DNA from: Triparma columacea
Lineage: Eukaryota; Sar; Bolidophyceae; Parmales; Triparmaceae
DNA: 27,879 nt
Assembly (NCBI GenBank): GCA_030267965.1
Contig: BRYA01000221.1
Span: forward strand, 29,334 to 57,212
Direction of reading: 5' to 3'
The notes under the pieces: model-generated
Told to the model about the DNA's origin: nothing
What the model saw: only the letters and a program-made list of their open reading frames with translations
Databases searched by the model: none
Shown: piece after piece, positions 18,601-27,430 of the stretch
Numbering within the stretch: the stretch's first letter is position 1
Layout of the letters: every line of letters starts with the position of its first letter
Translations under genes and position numbers: made by a program

Positions 18601-19204
18601 AGACGAGGAGGAAGACGAGGATGGCCTGGACTCATGGGACCAAAAGCTAGAGCCCAACGGCCTCGCCCCTCCCCCCACCAACGGCCTCTCCCCTCCCCCC
18701 ACCAACGGTCTCGCCCCTCCCCCCACCAACGGTCTCTCCCCTCCCCCCACCAACGGCCTCGCCCCTCCCCCCACTGCCCTCCACGGTGCTCCTCCTACTG
18801 CCCTCTCCCGACCAAAGTCGACTCCTAAAAAGTCGCCCCCTCCTCCAACCTTTCAAGACTTCTCCTCCTTCAAGAAAAAAGACAACTCCCCAATAGCAGC
18901 TGCCCCGATATCATCATCAGCAGCGCCCACCCCGGACCCCCCCTCCGACTACCCTCGCTCTACGTCCGATCTCAACGTCCTCGTCTCACCATCTCAAACA
19001 ATGACATTTAAACTGGACCCCTCAGTCCTGTCTCCCCCCCCTCCCCGAACTTCATCCGGAGGGGTACTGAAGCCACTCTACTCCCTCCTCTCGGCGTCGG
19101 TAACCTCGGCAGCGATTGCGCTGGGGGCCGCCATCTATGCAGCGGATGTCGAAACCAGGGTTGCCATCATTGGGAGCGTGGACACCTTCCGCTACACCTA
19201 CTAA
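15620..19204 (+). CDS. Low-complexity/coiled-coil protein of about 1108 residues, three exons, family unknown
   Basis: Exons 15620-16072, 16206-17032 and 17158-19204 join in phases 0 and 2 to an uninterrupted frame. Exon 1 is Ser/Thr/Asn/Pro-rich with a (GASAY)n-like stretch and ends in a charged helix (SRREELARLKALREEKDRE). Exon 2 adds a basic Ser/Pro region and coiled coils (for example EEQEHRESAVRRIKELEEE). Exon 3 continues an Ala/Glu/Lys coil, then a Pro-rich spacer, then a probable globular part of about 200 residues (from LDALKKYYPESTLTVLSAF to EGAECTYDLNDVADECLS), then a Glu/Asp-rich tract, five PPPTNGL(A/S) repeats, and a C-terminal stretch with a moderately hydrophobic segment (LLSASVTSAAIALGAAIYAA) that might be a membrane anchor. 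I recognise no family. The layout suggests a scaffold or cytoskeleton-linked protein, which is a guess. It converges on PEX2 with 58 bp between stops. Confidence 0.75.
18656..18775 (+). repeat. 24-bp minisatellite, five units
   Basis: Units begin AACGG(C/T)CTC at 18656, 18680, 18704, 18728 and 18752. Each encodes N-G-L-(A/S)-P-P-P-T, and the Ala and Ser versions alternate. It lies in the last exon of the preceding gene and keeps the frame. Confidence 0.92.
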
Positions 19205-19262
19205 TTCGGGAGTACAAATGCAGCCTCGTTGAATTTACAAAACAAAATATTGATTCCAAGTC

Positions 19263-20318
19263 CTATCCCCCTAAACCTCTGTAGCTCCTCTTCCACGTCC
19301 CTCCTCCCCCGCAAACTTTACACCCATCCCATCCCCCCCCCTCCTCCTCTCTCTTTAAGCAAACATAGCAGAAGAGGTGTCCGCATCCCTCGATCTCGTG
19401 GGGGATTGAGATGTCTCTTTCCCCGCATATCCCGCAGCAGTCGACCCCCCTCCCCCCCCCCGCGCCCCCCCCCGCCCCCGCCCCCCCCGCCCCAGGTCTC
19501 CACTTCCAGATCCTGTTGATGCTCTCCCCCACCCCGCTCACGCTGAAGGCGTCTGAGAGGGGACTCACGGCCGCCAGTACCCTGACCGCATGGTCCCAGA
19601 CCATTCTCCTTACCAACCACCCATTCTGGGAGCCTAACTCTTCCGGAGATATTTGAGAAACGGGGTTGTCAGCGTCCCGAAGGTATCGTCCTCCAGCCAG
19701 TCTCATCCCCAAGCTCGGAAATGCCCCGCCCGCGAGGAACGCCATGAAGTTGATCGCGGCCACCCCCTTAACAACCCTCTCGAACTTAACAAGGAGCCGC
19801 CACATCTTCCAGCGCCTCCTCTCAACCGTGCTGATCCTCCCCCCCCCAGTGCCCTCCAAAGTCCAGCCCCTCCTCTCCCCCTCCCTCCTCAACCTCTCCG
19901 CAGCGTACGGCAGTATGGTCGTAAAGAGCAGCAACAGCGCCCTCACCCTGAAAGCCCTAGCCTCCGCCTCGCGCCTTGACGACCTGCTAATCACCCCCAC
20001 CCTCCCCCTCCTCCTCCTCAGCCTATCCGCCACGCCTAAGCCCTCCTCCCCCCCTCCCCCACCAACATCGAGCTTCAAACCCACGAGCTTCATCCCCTCC
20101 GTCTCCCTCCCTCTCCCCACACTAGCCACGAACCCAGCCACCTTCAAGAGCAACTCAGTTTCTGGAGCCCAATCCTGAAAGAAGGCCTCGACTGAGGGCG
20201 ACACAGAGAACGCGGACTTCAGACGGTCCCACAGCAGCCTATGCAACTCAGTGTCGATCAGCTGAACGTCGAGCTGGGTGCTCTTGAGGGGTGAAATTGA
20301 GTGTAATGATGCATCCAT
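19263..20318 (-). CDS. PEX2: PEX2-like peroxisome biogenesis RING-type E3 ligase
   Basis: Intronless, 351 residues. The N-terminal half fits the Pex2/Pex12 domain: STQLDVQLIDTELHRLLWDRL (PEX2-type opening), APETELLLKVAGF, then EGMKLVGLKL, followed by hydrophobic segments (VRALLLLFTTILPYA; GVAAINFMAFLAGGAF) expected of this multispanning peroxisomal membrane family. The C-terminus is a C3HC4 RING: Cys295-x2-Cys298, Cys312-x-His314, Cys317-x2-Cys320, Cys333-x2-Cys336, with all eight zinc ligands present. PEX2, PEX10 and PEX12 form the retrotranslocation complex that ubiquitinates the import receptor PEX5. The full ligand set argues against PEX12, and the opening residues favour PEX2 over PEX10. 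A Gly/Ala-rich insert (about residues 275-292) sits before the RING. It is convergent with the upstream plus-strand gene and divergent from the BET-type gene. Human PEX2 is about 305 residues. Confidence 0.85.
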   Translation of the reverse strand: MDASLHSISPLKSTQLDVQLIDTELHRLLWDRLKSAFSVSPSVEAFFQDWAPETELLLKVAGFVASVGRGRETEGMKLVGLKLDVGGGGGEEGLGVADRLRRRRGRVGVISRSSRREAEARAFRVRALLLLFTTILPYAAERLRREGERRGWTLEGTGGGRISTVERRRWKMWRLLVKFERVVKGVAAINFMAFLAGGAFPSLGMRLAGGRYLRDADNPVSQISPEELGSQNGWLVRRMVWDHAVRVLAAVSPLSDAFSVSGVGESINRIWKWRPGAGGAGAGGGAGGGRGVDCCGICGERDISIPHEIEGCGHLFCYVCLKREEEGGGWDGCKVCGGGGTWKRSYRGLGG

Positions 20319-20713
20319 CCTGCGCCTTTCTAAGGCAGCCTTTTCCTTCTCCCTCTGTTGTTTTAATCCTCAAGTATCCTCAAGTCCAGCAAAGTTATGT
20401 GTACGAGAAGATCCACAAAAGGATAACAGGAGGATAGATTCACCAAGAGTCCACCCAATGTGCAAAAGAAGTGAGTGTTCGTGGAATCCAGCAAAAGGGT
20501 CCAGGAACTTTTTGAATTCAGCGCCAAAGGGCTACAGAATTGACAATATTGCGAATTACGGGTCGGGTACGCCGATGTATATGATTCTTTAATGAAATTA
20601 ACGTTCTATTTGTCCTTAAATATGGCAGAATAGGGACTGGATCCCAGTCCCAGTCCCTCTTTCCCTGCTTCCCCCATTTCTCCCCCCCCCCAAATCCCTC
20701 TTCACACACAAGA
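20319..20713. other. Shared divergent promoter region of PEX2 and the BET-type gene
   Basis: 395 bp separate the two ATGs. Near the middle is an AT-richer stretch (about 20570-20630). Just before the plus-strand ATG is a C-rich run (about 20683-20695). No clear TATA box or other defined site was recognised. Confidence 0.5.
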
Positions 20714-21837
20714 ATGGCAACCGAGCCCGCTAGTTTCGACAAGCTCACCAAGTTGATTGAGCAGATTATAGCTCGTCCAGACAGGTGAGTTGTTTAGGGT
20801 GAAAATCTGTTAACCTCACCCGTGCCACGGCCAACCAATGGGTGTGCTTTTCTATCTCATTCTCAGGCATTCTGTTGTTTGCTTTCCAAATTACGACTAA
20901 CATTAGCAGCACACTGCCCCCGCCACTACTATCACGCCGATTTACGTACCCTCCTCAACCCCCCCCACAGCGAAGCGTTTAGGGACCCTGTCCCATGGGA
21001 GGAACTTGGTCTCATTGACTACCCTCAGATTGTGAAGCAGCCCATGGACCTGGGTACGGTGCTGACCTACCTCAAGGCCAACAAATATGCCACTATTCAT
21101 GCTGCAATTGACGATGTCAGACTCATTTGGACCAATTGCCAGGTGAGGACTACAAGAACTTTTATTATTTACCTTCCTTTCATCGATCTGCGATTGACCC
21201 CCCCCACCCCCCCTTCCCCCACAGGCCTACAATTCCGACGGATCTGACTTCTATGTCCTCGCGGCTGAGTTCTCCAAGCGTTTCGAAGAGAAGGTGGCCA
21301 AGCTCCTCGCTGATTCAGGCCTGAAGCCCGCCGCCACTCAGGTCCTCCCCCCCTCAACTGTCGGCCTCAACGACACCGAGCCCACCCCCACCGAGAGGCA
21401 GGACTTCGCTAGGTTCCTTTTCAGGATTGGGAAGGAGGAGTTAGGCAAGGTAGTAACAGGTGAGGGTGGATACAATTTGGGATGGCCCCGCGACGCTACC
21501 ACAACGCACACTATCCACTAATAACGCAACCCTTCGCTCCTCTCTCCTTTCACTTAATTTTATAACAGTCCTCGACGACAAGTCGCCCCAGGCCCTGACC
21601 AAGAATGCAGCTGAGGACGAGGTCGAGATCAACGTCGACTTCATCGTCCCCCGTGTATTCCACGAGCTCAACCACTACGTAACGAATCTTGTGCAGGGAG
21701 GAAACAAGATGGGGAACAAGGTGAGGGGTAAAATTCGGAGCTGCAGCAACGAGAAATGGAAACACTCACTAACACATGCGAAACCCCACTCCTCCCTCCT
21801 CTCCCCCCCGCAGTTTGTCGCTGACATGAAGAAGTAG
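20714..21837 (+). CDS. Compact BET-type protein: one bromodomain plus NET domain
   Basis: Five exons (20714-20784, 20971-21142, 21225-21459, 21569-21720, 21814-21837) join in frame (phases 2, 0, 1, 0) to 217 residues; the last exon is only 24 bp. The bromodomain spans about residues 8-105: FRDPVPW then IDYPQIVKQPMDLGTV, the helix B aspartates (IDDVRLIWTNC), and the acetyl-lysine-binding Asn84 in NCQAYN. A NET (extra-terminal) domain follows at about 139-203: ERQDFARFLFRIGKEELGKVV, then the acidic strand DEVEINVDFI and the helix VFHELNHYVTNL. Bromodomain plus NET defines the BET family of acetyl-histone readers, which recruit transcription machinery. Animal and fungal BETs have two bromodomains and plant GTE proteins one; this protein is also shorter than typical members and has almost nothing outside the two domains. 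The first helix of the bromodomain is split by intron 1. Nuclear chromatin reader is the confident call. Confidence 0.85.
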
Positions 21838-21919
21838 GGAGGTTATGACGAACATAATGCTAACGATGCCTATGAAAGGTTTTTCCATCAAAAATACATT
21901 ACACAACACCCACTACACA

Positions 21920-24900
21920 TTACAGTGGCGGGAACTTCGTTCCTCCTCCCCCTCCCCCCTCCTCACCGCCGTCATTGTACTCGCTCTCCAACCCTCCCAG
22001 ATCCGGTGTGCTCTGGCTCATCATGACGTTCTGTCTGTTCATCCCTATGTTCTCCTCGTCCCCTCCGCCCTCCCCTCCCCTCCCCCCCTTGCCCGCCCTG
22101 ACCCTATCCTTCTCATACCCCTCGTTCGCCACCCTTGTGGCTTCTCTCATCCTCCTCTTGGCGAGGTAGTCCGCCGCCTTATTGATGACGCTCCCGGCGC
22201 TCCCATCCTGGACACTCTGGAGCTGAGGCGCAGACTGGCCCCACTTTGTATTCTTCTCACCCTCCCCCTCCACCTTTGCTTTTGCGCCAACCTTTCCCCC
22301 GGGGGGCCAATTCGGCTCCTCTGCCAAGTCGTCCTCGAAACCCTTCCAGTTAGGCGGTGACCCCCCAACCCCAACCCCCCCTCCACCCTCACCCCTATCC
22401 TTCCCCTTCCCTTTGGCCCTATTCTTCTCCATCTTCTCCTTCTTCTTCTTGTACTTCTCTTCCGCGTGCACGACATGCTTCGGACTCCCCCCCCCCTTGG
22501 GACTTCCCCCGTGACCCCCCCCTCTCGGCGGGCTCCCCCCCGACTGCAGCCCGAGCTCCATCATGAGCCCCTGCTTCTCCTTGTTCAACAAACTGACCTT
22601 GGTCGCGTTTTCCTCCTCCGTCCACTGCAACCTCCTCTCCAGCTTTCTAATCTGCTCCTCCTTTACTTCGACAGTCGTCTTGAGCGCCACGTTCGCGGCA
22701 CCCAACTTGCTGTCATTGGCACCCTTCATGGTCTCGTACTCTCTCTGGCTGTCCCTCATCCTCTCAAGCTCCCTCTCCGCAGCCCTCACTGTGTCCTTCT
22801 GCATGGCCAACCTGCGCTCATTGTCCCTGTTTGCGTCCTTGGCGACCTCCATCTCCGCCGCCAACCTATCGACCTCCCTTTTCTTGCCCTCCAATTGAAC
22901 CTTGAGCTTGTTCGTCTCCGCCTCAAGAGTGTAGGCGGCCCTCCTGTACCTGTCGCTTTCTTCCCTCAGCGCAGTAATCGTAGTCTTATACTTCATTATG
23001 TTGCTGTCCATGTCCCTCTCCGTCTCAATTACCTGGCTCCTCAGGACCTCGGTGTCGTGACTCATTCTCTCCCTCTCCCTGACGAGCGCCTCCTCAGTCG
23101 CCTTTAGCTCCGCCATGAGACCATTAATAGTGGCATTACTCGTTGCAGTGAGCTGCCCGTACTTTGTCTGGTTCTCTGCCACCAGCCTCCTGCTACCTTC
23201 CAACGCCTCCTCCTGGCTCCTGACGATGTCGTTCAACTTCTCCATCTCCTGCTTCAAGATCTCCCCCTCCTTGCTGTTCTTATCCTTCAAATCGACGTTC
23301 AGTATTTGGGTCTCTCTCAAGGTAAGCTGTAGCTTCCCCAGCTCGTCCTCCATCTCCACCGCCTTGCCCCTGTACCTGTTGCAGTCGTCGTTCGCCTTAG
23401 CCAGATCCTCCTCGAGGTGCCTCAGCTGCCGCTCGGCTTCCCTAGCCCTACTTTCCGCCTCCCTCTTGCCGTCCCTCATGCTCCTGCTATCCCCCCCAAT
23501 CCTAGCGAGCTCAATCTTGGCGGCATCCAATTCCTCACCCTTCTTCCTAGCTTCCTGCGCCGCCATCAAGGCCGAACCCTGCGACGAGCGAAGCGGATCG
23601 CGAAAAGGGTTAGGATTAGGTGGAGCGTCTTAAACGAAGATACAAGTGTGCGAAATTGTAGTAGCTTCGCTTCTCGCTCCGTTCCGCTCCTCGCTCCGCC
23701 TCACCTTAAACCTCTCGATGTCCCTCTTCTTCTCCGAAATCTCGTTTAAGAAAGATGCCTGAACCTCTTCTAGTCTGCCTTTCAGCTCCGCGTTCTGAAC
23801 CTCAAGCTCGTCGAACAGCAGGTTCCTTTCATCCAGATTGCTCTTCGTACCAGCCAGCAGCCCCTCCTTCTTCATCATTTGCTTCATGAGCTCCTCGGTT
23901 TGCACCTGGAACTCCATCACCTGGCCCGCGCTCAATTTCTTGGTGTTCTTCAACTGGTGTTTGACATCATCTAATTCTTGGAGCAGCCCTTGCTCCCTCT
24001 TAGCCGTGTTTGCCTGCGTCTCCTCTTCCCTCCTATTCACGGCCTTGAGTTCCTCCAGCAGCTCAATCTTTTCTCCCTTCACCTTTGCCATGTCTCTCTC
24101 TTTCTCTCCCAAATCCTTCTCGAGATTCCTAACCTTGTCAAGCGCGTCCTCCTTCTCCTTCCTATACTCCTTAAGTTCCGCCTGCATGCTCTCGCCCTCC
24201 TTCAACAGGTCCCCCTTCTCCTGCTCCAGGTTGCTGCACCTCAGCTGAATGGTCGCAAATTGGCTCTGCAACCTTTCTTTTTCCTTCGTGTAGCTCCTCG
24301 CCCAGCTCTTTTCCCGCTCTTGCATTTCTTCAGCCTTGGACTTGACTTCGTTTCTGATAGCCGACGCCTCCCTTGCGTTCTCGTCCGCCCTCTCCGTCTC
24401 CTGCGAGAGCTGCTCCAACCTAACCTCCAGCTCCTTCTGCAGCTGGTCGCAGACGTTCTTGTAGTTCTCTAGCTCGGCGTTCGTGGCCGCGCTCCCCTGC
24501 TGGATCTGGTTCTGCATGATCTCCTGCTGCCCCTTCATGTTCTCTAGCTGCGACACGAGCTGCTGTACCTGCTGGGCCGCGTTCTGCTCGGACTTTCGGA
24601 GGCTCTCCACCGTCATCCTGTGTTGCTCGGCGTCGCTCCTGTACCTGTTCATGATGCCGTCCCTCTCGCTCATGGCGACGGCGACAAGCTGAGAGTCCTC
24701 CTCCCTTTGGTTCTTGGCAATCTGCAGCTCCGCCCGCAGCTTACCCACTTCCTCCTGAAGGCCAGTGATCTCCTCCTGGCTTTTTTCGATCGCCGAGTTG
24801 GCATTTTTATTCGTCGAGTTGAGCGAATTGAGGTTCTGGGATAGCGTAGCAATTTCGAGCGCCGCCTGGTCCGACTTTTTCCTCTCCTGCCTCAGCATGT

Positions 24901-26132
24901 CGTTTACCCTTTCTGTTTCGTCCTTCTGTTTGTTGAGTTTGTGTATATAGACGTTCCTGTCCTCCTCTACGGACTGTATTTCGTCCTTATGCATTTCTAC
25001 CGCCTCCTGCAGCCCCCCCATCCTCTCTAGCATTTCTTTGAATTCCTCCCTCATTTGGATTTCCTTTTGGTTGGACGCCTGGATGATGGCCTGGTCGATG
25101 GTTGACCTGACCTGTTCTAGCTCCGCGATAAGGGTCTGCTCCTTAGCCGAGGACATCTCGGCTATCGACCTATGCTGTACCTCGAGCTCGGAGTATTTTT
25201 CCTTCAAGGTGTCCCTCTCGCGCTTGGCAGTCTCCATTTCACCCTTTAGCTGCTTCGTGTCCTCTGTCAGGTTCCAAAAGTGCTTGCTTGTCTCGCTCTC
25301 CTTCTTGGTGCTCTCCTCCAGCTGAGACTGCAGAGAGCTTACAGACTTTCGGAGCTGCATCCTCTCTTCATCGACGTTATTCCTGCGATGTGTGTGTGTG
25401 CGTGCGTGTGTGTGTGTTGGGTGGGATTATGTCGTGTGTTAGCTCATATTTTCGTATTTTCGGCTCATCCCCTTTCTTAACGTAGTTACTTCCTCCAGTC
25501 TTACCTGACGTTGTTGAGCTCGTTGTTGAGCTCTTCGTTGGCCTGCTGGAGGACGTCCGCCCGCTCCGAGTCGTTCCTCAGCTGATTGTTTTCTGACCTC
25601 ATGGCCATGACGGACTCCTGCCACCGGGAGAGCTCCTGAGCCTGCCTGCTCGAAAGGTTCTTCTCCGCGACCACCACAGAGTTCAGCTTCTCCATGTCGT
25701 CGCGGAGGGACTCGTTGTAGGAACGGATCTGGGCGACCTCAGCGTCGGACTGGTTCTGTTTGTGCCTGAACTCCTTCACCTTTTGCTCGGCCTCTCTGAG
25801 CTTCTTCCTGGTGTCATCGAGCTCCTTCAACTTTTTCTCAACAGTCTTGGCATTGGCACCAGTCTCGGCCTGGACCTTGGAAATGTAGTCGCCGATTTGA
25901 GAGAAGAGCTCGTCTTTGCGGCTGCATTTCACCGGGTGCGAGGGTTAGTTTGTGTTGCAAAGGTTTGATGGGGTTCCCCCGGGGTGTCTGTGAGAGGTGA
26001 TGGTTGTGGTATAAGCGCGTTTCTCTCTCGCCTCTGCGTTAGAACTCACCTCATTTGCTCTATAAGCTCCGCGCCATCGCTGTTTCCTGGTATAAGCAGG
26101 TCCCGCATGGACAATTTAGAGTCATCGGACAT
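21920..26132 (-). CDS. Long coiled-coil protein of about 1278 residues, four exons
   Basis: Exons 26050-26132, 25505-25921, 23705-25382 and 21920-23578 join in frame (phases 2, 2, 0), using GTGAG or GTAAG donors and CAG acceptors. Apart from a short start (MSDDSKLSMRDLLIPGNSDG) and a Gly/Lys-rich tail of about 170 residues (including GGSPPRGGGHGGSPKGGGSP and ending in a Gly run), nearly the whole protein is predicted coiled coil: dense Glu, Lys, Gln, Arg and Leu in heptad patterns with few Pro or Gly. No motor head, kinase or other globular domain is visible, so it cannot be assigned to myosin, kinesin or SMC. Golgin-, centriole- or basal-body-like scaffolds have this build, but naming one would be a guess. 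It converges with the BET-type gene, 82 bp apart. The acceptor of intron 2 is preceded by a (CA)n microsatellite rather than a usual C-rich tract. Confidence 0.8.
25383..25504 (-). other. Intron 2 of the coiled-coil gene, with a CA microsatellite at the acceptor
   Basis: A 122-bp intron between GTAAGA (donor) and ATCGCAG (acceptor) on the minus strand. The 30 or so bases before the acceptor alternate CA with a few CG steps, so the polypyrimidine tract is replaced by an alternating dinucleotide run prone to length change. Confidence 0.75.
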
Positions 26133-26536
26133 CTTGCCTAGAGTTTGGGTGATGGTGTAGGGTTAGGATCGGTGGGCGGCCAAGAATGAAGGTAGCGGAC
26201 GACGAAGTTATGGTAAGGGGAGCCGGGGGAAAGGGTGTTGAAGGTATTTGAAGATTGTACTGTCGATTTTTGAGATCCCCAATCCTAAATTCTTGCTTCC
26301 CAACGATTATGAGAGGATGGTGGTCTTTGATTGAGAAACAGGGAGGCTGTAATTTTGGGAGATCGTTGCGTTACCGAAAATAAGTAAATGATGCTATAGG
26401 GCGCGTTGTGCTTGCCCCTTTTATTTGCTTTTCCTAAAAAATCCATAAACGATTGGTCCCTCCTTCCTCAATATTTGCTTCTCGTCACCCCCTCCCTAAG
26501 ATGTTGTTGCTCACCACTTCTGGCCTCCCAACTTGA
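26133..26536. other. Intergenic: promoter of the coiled-coil gene and 3' flank of the EF-hand gene
   Basis: Both neighbours are on the minus strand. The stretch is mixed in composition with an AT-rich part (about 26385-26460, including TAAAAAATCC). No gene is seen. Confidence 0.5.
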
Positions 26537-27430
26537 TTAATCCTCGTCAATATCAACCCATCTACTGAACGTATAAATGAACTCGCTGAACTCAATCGTC
26601 CCGTCGTTGTTCCAGTCCATTTCCTCCCACCTTTCCTCCTGTAAAAAGAACTGTCCTTCCCTTACCCCCTCCTCCTTCATCATGTTAGAGACGTCACTCT
26701 TCGCGATGTAGCCCTTGGCGTCGGTGTCGAAGAGGAGGTAGGCGTGAACCATGAGGTCGAAGCTCGCCCTTAGGTCGTCGTTGTTCGACGCCGTGAAGAG
26801 GCCCGTTACGCTGTTCTTACGACTGCGACGGGGAGGGGTCTGGGAACCGCTAGGACGGGGGGAATGGGACTCGGGGGGAGGGGGGGTCTTACCACCGTCG
26901 ATCGACATCCTCCGGGCCATGGGGGTGGCGAGGAGGGGGATGGAGCGGAGGATGTAGCAGATAATGAGGGCGACTAGGAACTCCTTGTGGTTGAGCTTCT
27001 GACCGTCCTCCTCCTCACCCTTGCTAACGGCGGAGACGTTGAAGAAATCGTGGAGCTCGCCCCCGGAGATGTCAGACTTGAGCTTCTTGAGGCAGGTGTC
27101 GATCTCCGGGATGTCGATCTTGCCGTCTCCGTCCTTGTCTACCGCCGCAAAAATCTCCTTCACCTTGGTCAGGGTCTTCCTGATCTTGGTGAACTTGAGC
27201 AGGATCTTGGTGAAATTTACGTCCTGAAACTCCGGCTTCCTCTTCGTCGCCTGCAGCGCCACGACGATACGCTTCTGCACTGGGTTAAGGTCCTCCATGT
27301 TGAGCTCAATGTCAGGCCCCACCTTTCCCTTATCTATGGCGTCGTGGTATCCCTCGGACATTACTATCTCCTCGATGGACGGTTGGCTTTGCGAGGTGTC
27401 TGGGGGAGGCTTAGCGCAGGCAGACCCCAT
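26537..27430 (-). CDS. EF-hand calcium-binding protein with an acylation-type N-terminus
   Basis: Intronless, 297 residues. The N-terminus MGSACAK fits N-myristoylation (Gly2, small residue at 6) with a neighbouring Cys5 suited to palmitoylation, so membrane attachment is likely. Four EF-hand positions can be seen. Loop 1 (98-109, DKDGDGKIDIPE) and loop 4 (272-283, DWNNDGTIEFSE) are canonical, with Asp/Asn at positions 1, 3 and 5 and Glu at 12. Loop 3 (235-246, DTDAKGYIAKSD) is weak. A degenerate loop 2 ends near Glu150. A basic Pro/Ser-rich linker (about 172-210, with RRSRKNSV resembling a basophilic kinase site) separates the two pairs, which is unusual compared with the short linker in calmodulin and calcineurin B. 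It probably acts as a membrane-bound calcium sensor; the partner is unknown. The start is the first ATG in a good context after a TAA. Confidence 0.82.
   Translation of the reverse strand: MGSACAKPPPDTSQSQPSIEEIVMSEGYHDAIDKGKVGPDIELNMEDLNPVQKRIVVALQATKRKPEFQDVNFTKILLKFTKIRKTLTKVKEIFAAVDKDGDGKIDIPEIDTCLKKLKSDISGGELHDFFNVSAVSKGEEEDGQKLNHKEFLVALIICYILRSIPLLATPMARRMSIDGGKTPPPPESHSPRPSGSQTPPRRSRKNSVTGLFTASNNDDLRASFDLMVHAYLLFDTDAKGYIAKSDVSNMMKEEGVREGQFFLQEERWEEMDWNNDGTIEFSEFIYTFSRWVDIDED

Noticed and set aside
22466..23107. Long plus-strand frames opposite the coiled-coil gene (also 23115-23633 and 23838-24472)
   Set aside because: They are antisense shadows of heptad-repeat codons (Leu/Ser/Phe-rich), while the minus strand gives a continuous four-exon protein.
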